A stretch of DNA of 36,607 nt from Pseudomonadales bacterium (GCA_022825925.1 JAJDVW010000143.1:1-36607), one strand, 5' to 3'; positions 23,939 through 33,221 are shown, numbered from the stretch's first letter. The notes: generated by a model not told the origin, from the sequence alone. Translations and numbers: made by a program.

Positions 23939-24570
23939 GTGGCGCCGGCCTCGGCGGCGGCGCCGGACGGGTGGACCCGGCGGAGCGTGAGGTTGACCCG
24001 CACGCCGACCCGGGCGCGGGTCCGCGGCAGGGCATGCCTGAAGTCGCGCTGGCATCGACCCCACATGAGGACGAGGTCGCCGTGCGCGAGGAGCACCGCG
24101 GTGGAGCCGCCGCCCTCCCTCGGCCGCACGCGGAACGCCCGCTCGGCGCCGAGACTCACGGACGCGATGACCGGTGCGATCCCCCGCTCGTCGTCGGCGT
24201 GCCAGCCGACCGCATCCGAGCCGTCCCGATATCGGTTGGCCAGCACGAAGTTGAAGGACGCACCGACTTGCCGGCCGATCGTCTCCGCGGCCTCCCGCAG
24301 CGGAGCGGTCCACGCCGCGCAGCGACGCGTCACGCCGCTGTAGCGGTAGGCGAGCCCGGGTTGGCCGTAGCAGGCGCTCAGGCGCGGCGCGGCCACCTCC
24401 CTCCCGAACAGCCGGACGCGCTCCCGTCGCCAGTCGAGGTCCGCGAGGCAGTGCCGGAACAGGTCGTCGGCCACGGCGCGGGGCAGGAAAGCGCGGACAT
24501 GAAGCAACTCGCGCAGCCCCGCGGGAGTCGTCCCGGCGGACGCCACGTGCTGCGGTGGGGCATACGTCAC
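23935..24570 (-). CDS. AlkB-like 2-oxoglutarate/Fe(II) dioxygenase
   Basis: Oxidative demethylase family that repairs 1-methyladenine and 3-methylcytosine; 211 aa. The iron ligands HxD (VGWHADDE) and the distal His (FRHALPRTRARVGVRVNLTLR, with the 2-oxoglutarate arginines) are present. Conserved LSACYGQPGLAYRYSG and FNFVLANRYRDGSD match the ALKBH2/3-like subgroup rather than E. coli AlkB proper. ATG 24570. It is first in a two-gene unit with murB and divergent from the dehydrogenase gene. Confidence 0.9.
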   Translation of the reverse strand: MTYAPPQHVASAGTTPAGLRELLHVRAFLPRAVADDLFRHCLADLDWRRERVRLFGREVAAPRLSACYGQPGLAYRYSGVTRRCAAWTAPLREAAETIGRQVGASFNFVLANRYRDGSDAVGWHADDERGIAPVIASVSLGAERAFRVRPREGGGSTAVLLAHGDLVLMWGRCQRDFRHALPRTRARVGVRVNLTLRRVHPSGAAAEAGAT

Positions 24571-24685
24571 CCGGACATGTTATCCGCGTCCGGGGCATTC
24601 CAGCCACGCGACGGCCTGGACGCTTGGAGACGCGTAGAATCGCGGGCCACGGCTACGTTGCCGGACGGACACGGAGAGAACGGGC

Positions 24686-25444
24686 ATGGACATCAGCGGC
24701 AAGGTGGCGGTGATCACGGGAGGCGCGTCGGGGCTCGGGCGCGCGACGGCGGAGATGGTCATCGCGAACGGCGGCCAGGCCGTCCTGCTCGACCGCAACG
24801 AGGCGCTCGTCCACCAGGCGGCCGAAGAACTCGGGCCCGCCGCGCATCCGAGCGTCGCCGACGTGACCGACGAAGCCTCCGTCGAGACCGCCATCGGCGC
24901 CGTCGCCGAGCGGTTCGGGAACATCCACGTCAACGTGAACTGCGCCGGCATCGCGGCGGCGGCCCGTACCGTCGGGCGGGACGGGCCCCTGCCCCTGGCG
25001 GCCTTCAGCATGGTCATCCAGGTCAACCTGATCGGGACGTTCAACACGCTGCGCTGCTGCGCCGCCCAGATGCAGAAGAACGACGACGACGAGCGCGGCG
25101 TCATCGTCAATACGGCGTCGGTGGCGGCGTTCGACGGTCAGATCGGCCAGGCGGCCTACAGCGCGTCGAAGGGCGGCGTCGTGGGCATGACGCTGCCGAT
25201 CGCACGGGACCTGTCACGCTCGGGCATCCGCGTCTGCACGATCGCGCCCGGCATCTTCGAGACCCCGATGATGATCGGGGCCCCGCCGGCCGTGCGCGAC
25301 CCGCTGATCGAGATGACGCAGTTCCCGAAGCGGCTGGGCGACGCCTCGGAGTACGCCCTGCTCGTCCGGCAGATCGTCGAGAACCCGTACCTCAACGGCG
25401 AGACGATCCGCATCGACGCCGGGATCCGGATGGCGCCACGCTGA
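24686..25444 (+). CDS. Short-chain dehydrogenase, 3-hydroxyacyl-CoA dehydrogenase type-2-like
   Basis: A 252-aa NAD-dependent SDR. TGGASGLGRATAEM is the cofactor site, NCAGIA follows, and Ser-Tyr-Lys are in NTASVAAFDGQIGQAAYSASK. The FDGQIGQAAYSASKGGV and FETPMM blocks, and an insert near KNDDDERGVIVN, are like human HSD17B10 and bacterial relatives that oxidise 3-hydroxyacyl-CoA in fatty-acid or isoleucine breakdown. Substrate is inferred. GGAGAG stands upstream of ATG 24686. It stands alone, tail to tail with kdsB nine bases away. Confidence 0.87.
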   Translation: MDISGKVAVITGGASGLGRATAEMVIANGGQAVLLDRNEALVHQAAEELGPAAHPSVADVTDEASVETAIGAVAERFGNIHVNVNCAGIAAAARTVGRDGPLPLAAFSMVIQVNLIGTFNTLRCCAAQMQKNDDDERGVIVNTASVAAFDGQIGQAAYSASKGGVVGMTLPIARDLSRSGIRVCTIAPGIFETPMMIGAPPAVRDPLIEMTQFPKRLGDASEYALLVRQIVENPYLNGETIRIDAGIRMAPR

Positions 25445-25453
25445 CGGGCGCGG

Positions 25454-26248
25454 TCAGGTCGGGGCGCGCAGGACGGCCCTGACGCGCTCGAGGTCCGCCG
25501 GCGTGTCGACCCCGCCGGGGACCGGCGCGACGGCGTCGCCCACGACGATGTCGATGTCGTTCTCCAGGAAGCGCAACTGCTCCAGGGACTCCGTGGCCTC
25601 GAACGCCCCGCGCGGCAGCGCGACGAAACGGCGCAGGGCCCGGACGCGATAGCCGTAGATCCCCACGTGCCGGCGCCAGCCGCCGGCGTCCGACGGCAGC
25701 GGGCCGCGCCGGCCCTCCCGCCAGCCATCGAAGCGACCACGCGCGAAGGGCACGGGCGCCCGCGAGAAGTACAGCGCCCGGCCGCCGCGGCTCACGACGA
25801 CCTTGACGATGTTCTCGTCGAACACGTCCTCCAGGGTCTCGAGCGGTTCCGAGAGCGTCGCCACGTCCCGCGACGGGGCGGCCTGCAGCAGCGCTGCCAC
25901 CTGGTCGATCACGGCCGGCGGAATCAACGGCTCGTCGCCCTGCACGTTCACCACCACGTGGTCGTCGGGCCAACCCTCGCGCTCCGCCACCTCCATCGTC
26001 CGGTCCGACCCCGAGGGATGGTCGGACGCCGTCATGGCGCCTTCCACGGGCACCGAGTCGCGCGCGGCAGCGAGGGCCGACAACACGCGCCGGTCGTCCG
26101 TGGCGACCACCACGCGCTCGGCCCCGGACCGGGCCGCCTGCGCCGCCACCCGGACGATCATCGGCATCCCCTCGATGTCCTCGAGCGGCTTGCCGGGCAG
26201 CCGGGTCGACGCGAAACGCGCGGGAATGACGACCGAGAACCCGGTCAC
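25454..26248 (-). CDS. kdsB: CMP-KDO synthetase
   Basis: Activates KDO with CTP for lipid A core assembly; 264 aa. VVIPARFASTRLPGKPL, VVATDD, HPSGSDRTMEV, NVQGDEPLIPP and HVGIYGYR are all diagnostic. The start is GTG 26248 overlapping the LpxK stop (GTGA). In E. coli a small Trm112-like gene (ycaR) lies between lpxK and kdsB; it is missing here. Last gene of the comEC-exbBD-msbA/lpxK-kdsB operon. Confidence 0.96.
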   Translation of the reverse strand: MTGFSVVIPARFASTRLPGKPLEDIEGMPMIVRVAAQAARSGAERVVVATDDRRVLSALAAARDSVPVEGAMTASDHPSGSDRTMEVAEREGWPDDHVVVNVQGDEPLIPPAVIDQVAALLQAAPSRDVATLSEPLETLEDVFDENIVKVVVSRGGRALYFSRAPVPFARGRFDGWREGRRGPLPSDAGGWRRHVGIYGYRVRALRRFVALPRGAFEATESLEQLRFLENDIDIVVGDAVAPVPGGVDTPADLERVRAVLRAPT

Positions 26249-29130
26249 ACGTCGACGCCGCGCGACCGCAATGCCTCCGCCACCGCCGCCTGGAAGTCCG
26301 CGTCGGGTTCCATCGCCACTTCGAGCGCCCACCAGCCGTCCGACACGTTGGGCAGTTCCGCGATCCTGGCGGCGTCCTTTTCCGTCACCACGACGCAGGC
26401 CCCCTCCGGGACGGCCCCCGGGACCGCCTCCGGGATGGCAAAGTCGGCTTCGACGAACGCATGGTGATCCGGGAAGGACCGTTCCACCGGGGCGAGTCCG
26501 AGCTCGGCGAGCGTGCGGTGGAACCGGGCGGGATTGCCGATGGCGGACACGGCGTATACCGCTCCTCCGGCGGCATTCGTCACGTCCTCCGCGAAGCGCC
26601 GCGGGGCCACCGTCGCGCCGGAGGCCAGGTTGCGAAACGCGACCGGGCGCACGGCCATCGTGTACTCCGGCGCCGCCAGCCCGGTCGCGGCGCCGTTGGC
26701 GATGACGAGGTCCACCTCCGCGAGCCGGGACACCGGTTCCCTGAGCGGTCCGGCGGGCAGGCAACAGCCGTTCCCGACACCCCGGTCGCCGTCCAGCACC
26801 GCGATCTCGAGGTCCCTTTCGAGCGCGTAGTGCTGCAGCCCGTCGTCGCACAGCACGACGTCGCAGGACGTGCGGTCGAGCAGGTGCCGGACGGCGGCCA
26901 CGCGGTCGGGGGCGACCACCACCGGAGCCCCGGTCGCCCGCGCGATCATCACCGCCTCGTCCCCGGCGCGGGACGCCGCCGTTCCGGCCGTCACCAGCAG
27001 GGGGTAGCGTACGCGCGGCCGGCGGCGCCGCCGGTAGCCGCGCAGGACCACGCCGGGCGAGGCGCCCCGTGCGCGGAGCCAGTTCGCCAGCCAGATCACG
27101 AGCGGCGACTTGCCGGTGCCGCCCACCGTGACGTTCCCCACCACCACCACGGGGACCGGCGCGCGCCAGGTGACGCCCCGCCCGGCGCGGAAGCGCCGGC
27201 GCCGGTATCCGACGACGGCCGCGAACAGCGTCGCCAGCGGCCGCAGCAGCATCGTCCACCAGCGGCGGCCGTACCACGACCGCTCGAGCGCCGTCCGGGG
27301 CGCCACGGCCGGCTCGCGAACGGCCGGCCCCGGAGCCGCCGGCGGCGCGGGCGGCTCCGCCTCGTCGCCGTTGGCGAACTGGGACCGGTAGAGCTGCGCG
27401 TACGCGCCACCCGCCGCGATGAGCTCCGCGTGGCGGCCGATCTCCGCGACGCGCCCCTCCGCCAGCACCACGATCCGGTCCGCGTTCTCGATGGTCGAGA
27501 GGCGGTGGGCGATCACCAGCGTCGTGCGTCCCCGCATGGCCGCGTCGAGCGCGTCGCGGATGTGGCGTTCGCTCTCCGGATCCAGGGCCGACGTGGCCTC
27601 GTCCAGGATCAGGATCGGGGCGTCCTTCAACAGCGCCCGCGCGATCGCCACCCGTTGCCGCTGCCCGCCCGACAGCAGCACGCCATCGTCGCCCAGCACG
27701 GTGTCCAGCCCCGCGCTCAGGTCATCGACGAACTGGTCGACGTGCGCGCCGTGCACCGCGCGATCGATCTCGTCGTCCGACGCCCGGGCGAGGCGTCCGT
27801 AGGCGATGTTCCGCCGCAGCGTGTCGTTGAACAGGGTCACGTCCTGGGTGACCAGGGCGATCTGCGCGCGCAGGCTCGCGAGGGTGTAGTCCTCGACGGG
27901 CGCACCGTCCAGCAGGATCGTGCCGTCCGTGGCGTCGTAGAACCGCGCGATGAGGCTGGCGAGGGTCGACTTGCCGGCGCCCGACCGCCCCACCAGCGCC
28001 ACCGTCTCCCCGGGCTCCAGGGTGAAGGACACCCCTTCGAGCGCGTCACGCGCCGCTGCCTCGTAGCGGAACGAGACGTTGCGGAACTCGATGCGTCCTT
28101 CCGCCCGCTCGACGGTCCGCTCGCCGCTGTCCGCCTCCGGTGCCTGGTCGAGCTGCCAGAAGACGTCCTCCGCCGCCGCGAGCCCCCGCTGGAGGCGGGC
28201 GTTGACCTCGGAGAGCTTCTTGATCGGATTCGCCAGCAGGCCGGCGTACCCGAGGTACGCGATGAGATCCCCCGAAGACATGCCCGTCGCCAGGTCCGGC
28301 TGGAAGAGGAACCCGACGAGCAGCGCAAGCGCGATCGCCACGAGCAACTGGATGGTCTGCGTGCTGACCGCCTTCGTGGCCGCCATCTTGAGATTCTGCC
28401 GCCGGTTCCGCTCGCTCGCCGCCACGAACCGGTCCCGCTCGTAGGGCTCTCCCCCGAACGTGCGCATGACGCGGTAGCCGGAGACGGTCTCCGAGGCGAT
28501 CTGGGTCACGTCGCCCATCGAGCGCTGGATGCGCCGGCTGATGCGGCGGAAGCGCCGCGACGCGTAGCGCACGATCGATCCCACCACGGGCGCCACCGCC
28601 AGGAAGATGAGCGTCAGCAACCAGTTCGCGTACAGCATGAAGGCGAGCAGCACGATGACCTTCCCGCCGTCCTGGATGACGATCTTCACGGCGTCGGTGA
28701 CCGTGTCGCGCAACTGCGCGGTGTTGTAGGTCAGCCGGGAGACCAGCGCGCCCTGGGCGCTGCGGTCGAAGAACGCGCTCGGCAGCGTCACCAGGCGGGC
28801 GAAGAGCTCGTGGCGGATCACGTGCACGATCCGGAAGGAGATGCGGGACATCAGGAAATCGCCGACGACCGCGCCGACCGCCCGGACGGCGGCGGCGGCC
28901 AGCATCAGCGCCGGAAACAGCCAGACGTGATGCGCGGCCGGCGACTCGAAGGCGTCGACGATGTCGCCGAGCAGGCGCGCGAAGTACGCTTCGCCACCGG
29001 CCGCGAGCAGAAAGCCCACCACGGCGAGCAGGAACCAGCCGAGATGCGGCCTGAGGTAGCGGAGCAGCCGCGCGTAGCGGCGCATGTCGCCGGTCTGCGC
29101 CGCTTCCGCGTGCAGTTCGTCCGCGCTCAT
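26245..29130 (-). CDS. MsbA-LpxK fusion: lipid A flippase fused to lipid A 4'-kinase
   Basis: One open frame of 961 aa joins two proteins that are normally separate neighbours. Residues 1 to about 585 are a full MsbA half-transporter: a membrane domain of six predicted helices (about 20-310), then an ABC domain with Walker A Lys387 (GRSGAGKST), LSGGQ at 486-490, Asp510-Glu511 and switch His542. Residues 588-613 are a Pro/Ala-rich linker with no stop. From residue 615 a complete LpxK follows: [11 protein letters not shown], one membrane helix (about 627-642), Walker A Lys674 ([11 protein letters not shown]), DDGLQH and the C-terminal TEKDAAR block. ATG 29130 overlaps exbD. An in-frame GTG at 27306 (residue 609) could start LpxK alone, but it has no good ribosome-binding site. 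LpxK phosphorylates the lipid A precursor on the inner leaflet and MsbA later flips the lipid, so the fusion joins two steps of one pathway. Confidence 0.9.
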   Translation of the reverse strand: MSADELHAEAAQTGDMRRYARLLRYLRPHLGWFLLAVVGFLLAAGGEAYFARLLGDIVDAFESPAAHHVWLFPALMLAAAAVRAVGAVVGDFLMSRISFRIVHVIRHELFARLVTLPSAFFDRSAQGALVSRLTYNTAQLRDTVTDAVKIVIQDGGKVIVLLAFMLYANWLLTLIFLAVAPVVGSIVRYASRRFRRISRRIQRSMGDVTQIASETVSGYRVMRTFGGEPYERDRFVAASERNRRQNLKMAATKAVSTQTIQLLVAIALALLVGFLFQPDLATGMSSGDLIAYLGYAGLLANPIKKLSEVNARLQRGLAAAEDVFWQLDQAPEADSGERTVERAEGRIEFRNVSFRYEAAARDALEGVSFTLEPGETVALVGRSGAGKSTLASLIARFYDATDGTILLDGAPVEDYTLASLRAQIALVTQDVTLFNDTLRRNIAYGRLARASDDEIDRAVHGAHVDQFVDDLSAGLDTVLGDDGVLLSGGQRQRVAIARALLKDAPILILDEATSALDPESERHIRDALDAAMRGRTTLVIAHRLSTIENADRIVVLAEGRVAEIGRHAELIAAGGAYAQLYRSQFANGDEAEPPAPPAAPGPAVREPAVAPRTALERSWYGRRWWTMLLRPLATLFAAVVGYRRRRFRAGRGVTWRAPVPVVVVGNVTVGGTGKSPLVIWLANWLRARGASPGVVLRGYRRRRRPRVRYPLLVTAGTAASRAGDEAVMIARATGAPVVVAPDRVAAVRHLLDRTSCDVVLCDDGLQHYALERDLEIAVLDGDRGVGNGCCLPAGPLREPVSRLAEVDLVIANGAATGLAAPEYTMAVRPVAFRNLASGATVAPRRFAEDVTNAAGGAVYAVSAIGNPARFHRTLAELGLAPVERSFPDHHAFVEADFAIPEAVPGAVPEGACVVVTEKDAARIAELPNVSDGWWALEVAMEPDADFQAAVAEALRSRGVDV

Positions 29131-29552
29131 CGCTCCGGGGTCCGCGTCGCGATGTCGATGCTGGCGATCCCGGCCCGGCGCGCGGCGTCCATGGCCCGGA
29201 CCACGGCGCGATGGGTCGCGTTCGCGTCCGCCGCGATCAGGAGGTGCGACCCCCCGTCCGGTCCCGCCAGCGACTCGAAGGCGCCGATGAGCGTCGCGAC
29301 CTCCCCGTCGGCCAGCGCACGCCCGTTGACCGCGTATCGGCCGGCGGCGTCGATCGCCAGCGCAAGCGCCGCGTCCCCCTCCCCCTCTCCATCCAAAGGA
29401 TCGCCGGCGGCTTCCGGCAGGTTCACGGCGATCCGCGCCTCGCGCACGAACGACGTCGACACCATGAAGAAGATCAGCAGCAGGAACACGACGTCGATCA
29501 GGGGCGTCAGCTCGATCGACGCCTCCGGCCGCCGCCGGGGACCGAACTTCAT
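29127..29552 (-). CDS. exbD: ExbD/TolR-family biopolymer transport protein
   Basis: A 141-aa inner-membrane protein of the proton-driven stator family. A single membrane helix follows the short cytoplasmic start (IELTPLIDVVFLLLIFFMV), with the proton-carrying Asp in PLIDVV, then a periplasmic domain ending in AMDAARRAGIASIDIAT. Start and stop each overlap a neighbour by four bases. It partners the ExbB-type protein just upstream; the pair is commonly found beside msbA-lpxK. The target (a TonB or another envelope process) is not shown here. Confidence 0.92.
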   Translation of the reverse strand: MKFGPRRRPEASIELTPLIDVVFLLLIFFMVSTSFVREARIAVNLPEAAGDPLDGEGEGDAALALAIDAAGRYAVNGRALADGEVATLIGAFESLAGPDGGSHLLIAADANATHRAVVRAMDAARRAGIASIDIATRTPER

Positions 29553-30187
29553 GCGCGCGGCTCGACGTCGCGGTCGCCGCAGACCATCTCGACGAGCCGG
29601 CTCGCCGCGTGCTCCATCGACACCGCCAGTTCGTCGACCCGGCGGAGGAAGTACCGATGGAAGAACAGCGCCGGAATGGCGACCCCGAGCCCCGCGGCCG
29701 TGGTCACGAGCGCCTTCGAGATCCCCTCGGCCAGCAGTCCCGGGTTGGCCACGCCGTCGGCCACCAGCGTCGTGAACACCTGGATCATCCCGATCACCGT
29801 CCCGAGGAGCCCGAGCAGCGGACTGATGGCGGCGATCGTCCCGAGCAGGGTGAGATGGCGCTCCATCTCGTGCACGACGGGGCCCGCGGCGCCCTCCATC
29901 GCTTCTTTCATCAGGTCCCGGTCCATCAGGCCCCGGTCCATCAGGCCCCGGTCGCCCCGCGTGCTGGCCAGTCCCGCGAGGAGAATGCGCCCGAGGGGGC
30001 TGTCCGACGTCACGTTCCCGAAGCGGGCCGCGGAGTCCGCCGCGCGCACCGTGTCGAGCAGGTCGTCCGGCGCGACGCGCGACGCCTGCAGCACCCATGC
30101 GCGCTCGATGCAGATGGCCGCCGCCACGACACTGCAAGCCAGTATCGGAACCATCAGCCAGCCGCCGGATTGCATGAGTTCCAGCAT
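29549..30187 (-). CDS. exbB: ExbB/TolQ-family proton channel protein
   Basis: A 212-aa MotA/TolQ/ExbB membrane protein. The first helix is near the N-terminus (GGWLMVPILACSVVAAAICIE), and the paired helices are LLGTIAAISPLLGLLGTVIG with the conserved Pro-Leu-Leu-Gly-Leu-Leu-Gly-Thr block and SKALVTTAAGLGVAIPALFF with its Thr. I use ATG 30187, with GAGG upstream, and not the longer open frame. The cytoplasmic loop contains a five-residue tandem repeat (RGLMD RGLMD RDLMK). It overlaps exbD and begins 52 bases after comEC. Confidence 0.92.
   Translation of the reverse strand: MLELMQSGGWLMVPILACSVVAAAICIERAWVLQASRVAPDDLLDTVRAADSAARFGNVTSDSPLGRILLAGLASTRGDRGLMDRGLMDRDLMKEAMEGAAGPVVHEMERHLTLLGTIAAISPLLGLLGTVIGMIQVFTTLVADGVANPGLLAEGISKALVTTAAGLGVAIPALFFHRYFLRRVDELAVSMEHAASRLVEMVCGDRDVEPRA
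29910..29954 (-). repeat. 15-base tandem repeat inside exbB
   Basis: Three direct copies of a 15-base unit (ATCAGGCCCCGGTCC type on the plus strand) at 29910-29924, 29925-29939 and 29940-29954 with one or two changes. They keep frame and encode repeats of DRGLM in the cytoplasmic loop. Confidence 0.9.
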
Positions 30188-30239
30188 CCGTCTCAGCCTC
30201 GAGATGCGCTGCCGCCGCTCGTCGGACAAAGCGCGCGGA

Positions 30240-32636
30240 TTATACTCCCGGCCCCACCTGCGCGAACTGCGACGGCCCGCGCGACTCACTTGCAGGCCCG
30301 CCCGCCGGTCCGCCCCCACCCCGGCACGAGGCGCGCTCGATGATGCCCGCCGCGACCCTCTCGGAGAACCCCGGCCGGCCGTCCACGCGCCAGTAACGGC
30401 GGTCGTCCCTCCCGACGCGCACGACGCCCGGGGCGTCGCTGCGCCACGCGATGGAGCCGAGCGACGCGGTCTCCAGCACGTGCGCCCCGACGGAGCGATA
30501 CCGCTCCAGCACCTCCGGGTGCGGGTGGCCGAAGCGGTTGCGGAACCCGGCGCTCATCACCGCGAAGCGGGGACAGACGCCGTCCACGAACGTCCGCGTG
30601 GAGGACGTGCGGCTGCCGTGGTGCGGGACGAGCAGGAATGTCGCCGGGCGCACCGCCATGCGCCGCTCCGCCGCCCGCTCGACGTCGCCGGCGAGGAGCG
30701 CGACACTCCGGCCGTCGTCCACTTCGATGACGCACGACGCGTCATTGCCGCCGTAACCGGGCTCCGGCGACAGCACGCGAAAGCGCACGCCGTCCCAGAG
30801 CCAGCCGTCCCCCGACCGGCAGGGACGTCCCGCGATCCCCGGCACCGGTTCCCCTATCGACGTGCCACGGACAGTCGCCAGCCTGCGCACGGCCAGAGCG
30901 CCTCCGACGTGGTCGATGTCCGCATGGCTCAGCACGAACTCGGTCACCCGCCCGCCATGGGCGCGCCGCAGGTACGGCGCGACGATCGCCTCGCCGATGT
31001 CGAACCCGGACGGGTACCGCGGCCCCGCGTCGTAGAGCAGCAGCTGGCTCCGCGTGCGCACCACGGCCGCCGTACCCTGCCCGACGTCCAGTACCGTGAC
31101 CTCGAAGCCGCTCCCGGCGCGCGGCTCGACCCGCGTCAGGACGGCGAGCACGCCGACCGCGACCACGGCGTGGGCGAGCCGCGACCAGGGCAGGAGGAAC
31201 GCCAGGGCGAGCGTGGACGCGCCCGGCACGGCCACCGTCCCGACACCCGCCGGGATGCCCTCCACGGCCGTCGCGGCCCGGATCACGAGCATGGCAAGCC
31301 CGAGCGTCCGGTCCGCCACCGCCAGGAGCGGGCCGGCCTGGTCGGGGAACACCGCCAGCAACAGCCCCCCGAGTACCGACACCGGCGCCCCCACCGTCGC
31401 GACGAGCGGGATCAGTACGAGGTTCACGATCGGCGCCAGCGCGTGGACGTGGCCCACGAACCCGCCGAGCAATGGCGCGAAGCCCACCGCCACCACGGCC
31501 TGGGCGGCGAGCAGTTCCCCGGCCCGCCGCCGCCCGCGCGCCGCCGCGCGGCGTGTCCGTCCTCCGGGGCTCTCGACCGGTCGCGGCGGAGTCCGCGGCG
31601 CGAACCAGGCGAGCAGCACGCCGACGGCGCCGAACGAAAGCCAGAAACCCGTGTCGAGTACCGCCAGCGGGTCGAGCGCCAGCAGCCCGGCGAGCGCCAG
31701 GGCGAAGGCATCCGACACCCGCGCCCGGCGCCCCGCGGTGGCCGCGAGTATTCCCGCCCCGGCCATCAGCACGGCGCGCGTGACCGGGAGCGTCCACCCC
31801 GCGGCCGTGGCGTACCCGACCACGGCCGCCACCGCGACCACGCCGCCGACCGCCCGCGCCCGGAATCGCCGCGTGACCGGGAGCAGGCGGGCGAGCGCGT
31901 TGCCGGCGCCCATGCCGAGCACGGCGAACATGCCGACGTGCAGGCCCGAGATCACGAGCAGGTGTACGGTGCCCGTCTCGCGCAGCAACCGCCACGTCTC
32001 CGGCGGCACCAGCGCGGTGTCCCCGGTGGCCAGCGCCAGGATCGCGCCGCCGTGGGCAAGCTGGCGCGCCTGCATCCGCTCCCGCAGGCGCATCCGCCAG
32101 TCATCCACCGGGTCGCGCGTGTCCCGGGCGAGGGCGCCCGCGGTGACGTACCCGGTGAAAGCGATGCGGTGCCGCACGAGCCACCGTTCGTAGTCGAACA
32201 CGAAGGGGTTCGCGTGGCCGCGCGCCCGCTCGACCTTGGCCTCCACGCTCCAGTGCTGGCCCGGGCGCGGCGGTGGCGCCTCCGGCGCCATCCACCCGAG
32301 GCGCACCCGCTCCCCCTTCAGCGGCCCGCATGCGGCCGGTTCGAGCACCCGTCCCTCGAAACGCACGGCAGGCCCTTCGCGCACCGGCAGCCCCTCGACC
32401 GCGACGGTCAGGGCCACGGGCGAATCGCAGACGCCGCGGTCCGCGGAAGGCATGGCGGCGGCGATCGCGAACCCGGCCCAGGCGAAGCCCAGGCCGACGG
32501 CCGCCGGCGCCCGGCAGGCCGAGATGCAGACCAGGAGCGCCGACGCGGCGCCGATCAGGGCCGCCGCGACCGCGGGGACCGGCTGCAGGTGGGCCGCCAG
32601 CACGCCCGCCGAGAAGGCGATCAGCGGCCCGCGCAC
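30240..32636 (-). CDS. comEC: ComEC/Rec2 DNA-uptake channel protein
   Basis: A 798-aa polytopic inner-membrane protein for single-strand DNA entry in natural transformation. It has an N-terminal DUF4131 part, the competence domain with HLLVISGLHVGMFAVLG (about 228-244) and many membrane helices to about residue 500, then a C-terminal metallo-beta-lactamase domain: VTVLDVGQGTAAVV, SHADIDHVGG and VPHHGSRTSST. All metal motifs are complete, so both channel and nuclease-like domain look intact. Start GTG 32636, with the promoter in the short divergent gap. As in many gammaproteobacteria it leads the exbB-exbD-msbA-lpxK cluster. Confidence 0.94.
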   Translation of the reverse strand: MRGPLIAFSAGVLAAHLQPVPAVAAALIGAASALLVCISACRAPAAVGLGFAWAGFAIAAAMPSADRGVCDSPVALTVAVEGLPVREGPAVRFEGRVLEPAACGPLKGERVRLGWMAPEAPPPRPGQHWSVEAKVERARGHANPFVFDYERWLVRHRIAFTGYVTAGALARDTRDPVDDWRMRLRERMQARQLAHGGAILALATGDTALVPPETWRLLRETGTVHLLVISGLHVGMFAVLGMGAGNALARLLPVTRRFRARAVGGVVAVAAVVGYATAAGWTLPVTRAVLMAGAGILAATAGRRARVSDAFALALAGLLALDPLAVLDTGFWLSFGAVGVLLAWFAPRTPPRPVESPGGRTRRAAARGRRRAGELLAAQAVVAVGFAPLLGGFVGHVHALAPIVNLVLIPLVATVGAPVSVLGGLLLAVFPDQAGPLLAVADRTLGLAMLVIRAATAVEGIPAGVGTVAVPGASTLALAFLLPWSRLAHAVVAVGVLAVLTRVEPRAGSGFEVTVLDVGQGTAAVVRTRSQLLLYDAGPRYPSGFDIGEAIVAPYLRRAHGGRVTEFVLSHADIDHVGGALAVRRLATVRGTSIGEPVPGIAGRPCRSGDGWLWDGVRFRVLSPEPGYGGNDASCVIEVDDGRSVALLAGDVERAAERRMAVRPATFLLVPHHGSRTSSTRTFVDGVCPRFAVMSAGFRNRFGHPHPEVLERYRSVGAHVLETASLGSIAWRSDAPGVVRVGRDDRRYWRVDGRPGFSERVAAGIIERASCRGGGGPAGGPASESRGPSQFAQVGPGV

Positions 32637-32657
32637 GCGTACTCGAACCGGGGAGCA

Positions 32658-32676
32658 GGCATAATGCGGTTATGCC
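32658..32676. promoter_or_regulatory. Perfect inverted repeat over the comEC/DUF2062 divergent start
   Basis: GGCATAATGCGGTTATGCC has 7-base arms (GGCATAA/TTATGCC) with a 5-base centre, and its right arm includes the ATG of the DUF2062 gene. A CATAAT -10 candidate (32660-32665) in it would start transcription about at the ATG, making a leaderless message. It may be an operator for both genes; this is inference. Confidence 0.4.
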
Positions 32677-33202
32677 ACGCGGGTTCTTCGAGCGGTATCT
32701 GCCAAAGGCCGACTCGATCCGCGAGCGGTCGCTGTTGCGACCGATAAGACATCTCCTACACGAACCCGCCCTGTGGCGCCTCCACCGCGCCTCGGTGGGC
32801 AACGCGTGCTTCGTGGGGATGTTCTGCGCCTTCCTCCCGGTCCCCGGTCAGACCGTCGTCGCCGTCGCCATCGCCCTCGCGGTGCGCTGCAACCTGCCGA
32901 TCGTCCTGGCGCTCGTCCAGGTCACCAACCCCATCACCGTACCGCCGGTGTTCTTCTTCGCCTATCGGCTGGGCGCATGGCTGCTCGACGTCGAGGTCGC
33001 GTTCAGCGAGTTCGAACTGTCCTGGGACTGGTTCCAGGGGAGCCTGCGCCACCTCTGGCAGCCGCTCCTCCTCGGCAGCCTGATCTGCGGCTGGGTGAGC
33101 GGCGTCACGCTGATGCTCACCGCCCGCGTGCTCTGGCGTCTGCACGTGATCCGCAGGTGGCGGGAGCGCCGCGCGCGGCGGAGCGACCGCGCCGCCGCGT
33201 GA
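32672..33202 (+). CDS. DUF2062 membrane protein
   Basis: A 176-aa protein with the DUF2062 core: GNACFVGMFCAFLPVPGQTVVA, a helix pair with RCNLPIVLALVQVTNPITVPP, and a C-terminal helix (LLLGSLICGWVSGVTLMLTARVL). About four membrane segments are predicted. The function of the family is unknown. The ATG at 32672 matches the usual N-terminus (PRGFFERYLP), but there is no ribosome-binding site, consistent with a leaderless transcript. It is divergent from comEC and convergent with the lol genes, 19 bases apart. Confidence 0.87.
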   Translation: MPRGFFERYLPKADSIRERSLLRPIRHLLHEPALWRLHRASVGNACFVGMFCAFLPVPGQTVVAVAIALAVRCNLPIVLALVQVTNPITVPPVFFFAYRLGAWLLDVEVAFSEFELSWDWFQGSLRHLWQPLLLGSLICGWVSGVTLMLTARVLWRLHVIRRWRERRARRSDRAAA

Positions 33203-33221
33203 CGGCGCCGGTCAGTACCCC

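Noticed and set aside
25445..25453. Terminator between the dehydrogenase and kdsB
   Set aside because: Only nine bases separate the convergent stops and no hairpin with a T-run is present.
29211..32747. 1178-codon plus-strand frame opposite exbB and comEC
   Set aside because: Composition is Arg/His/Pro-rich with no domain, and the opposite strand encodes recognisable ExbB, ExbD and ComEC.
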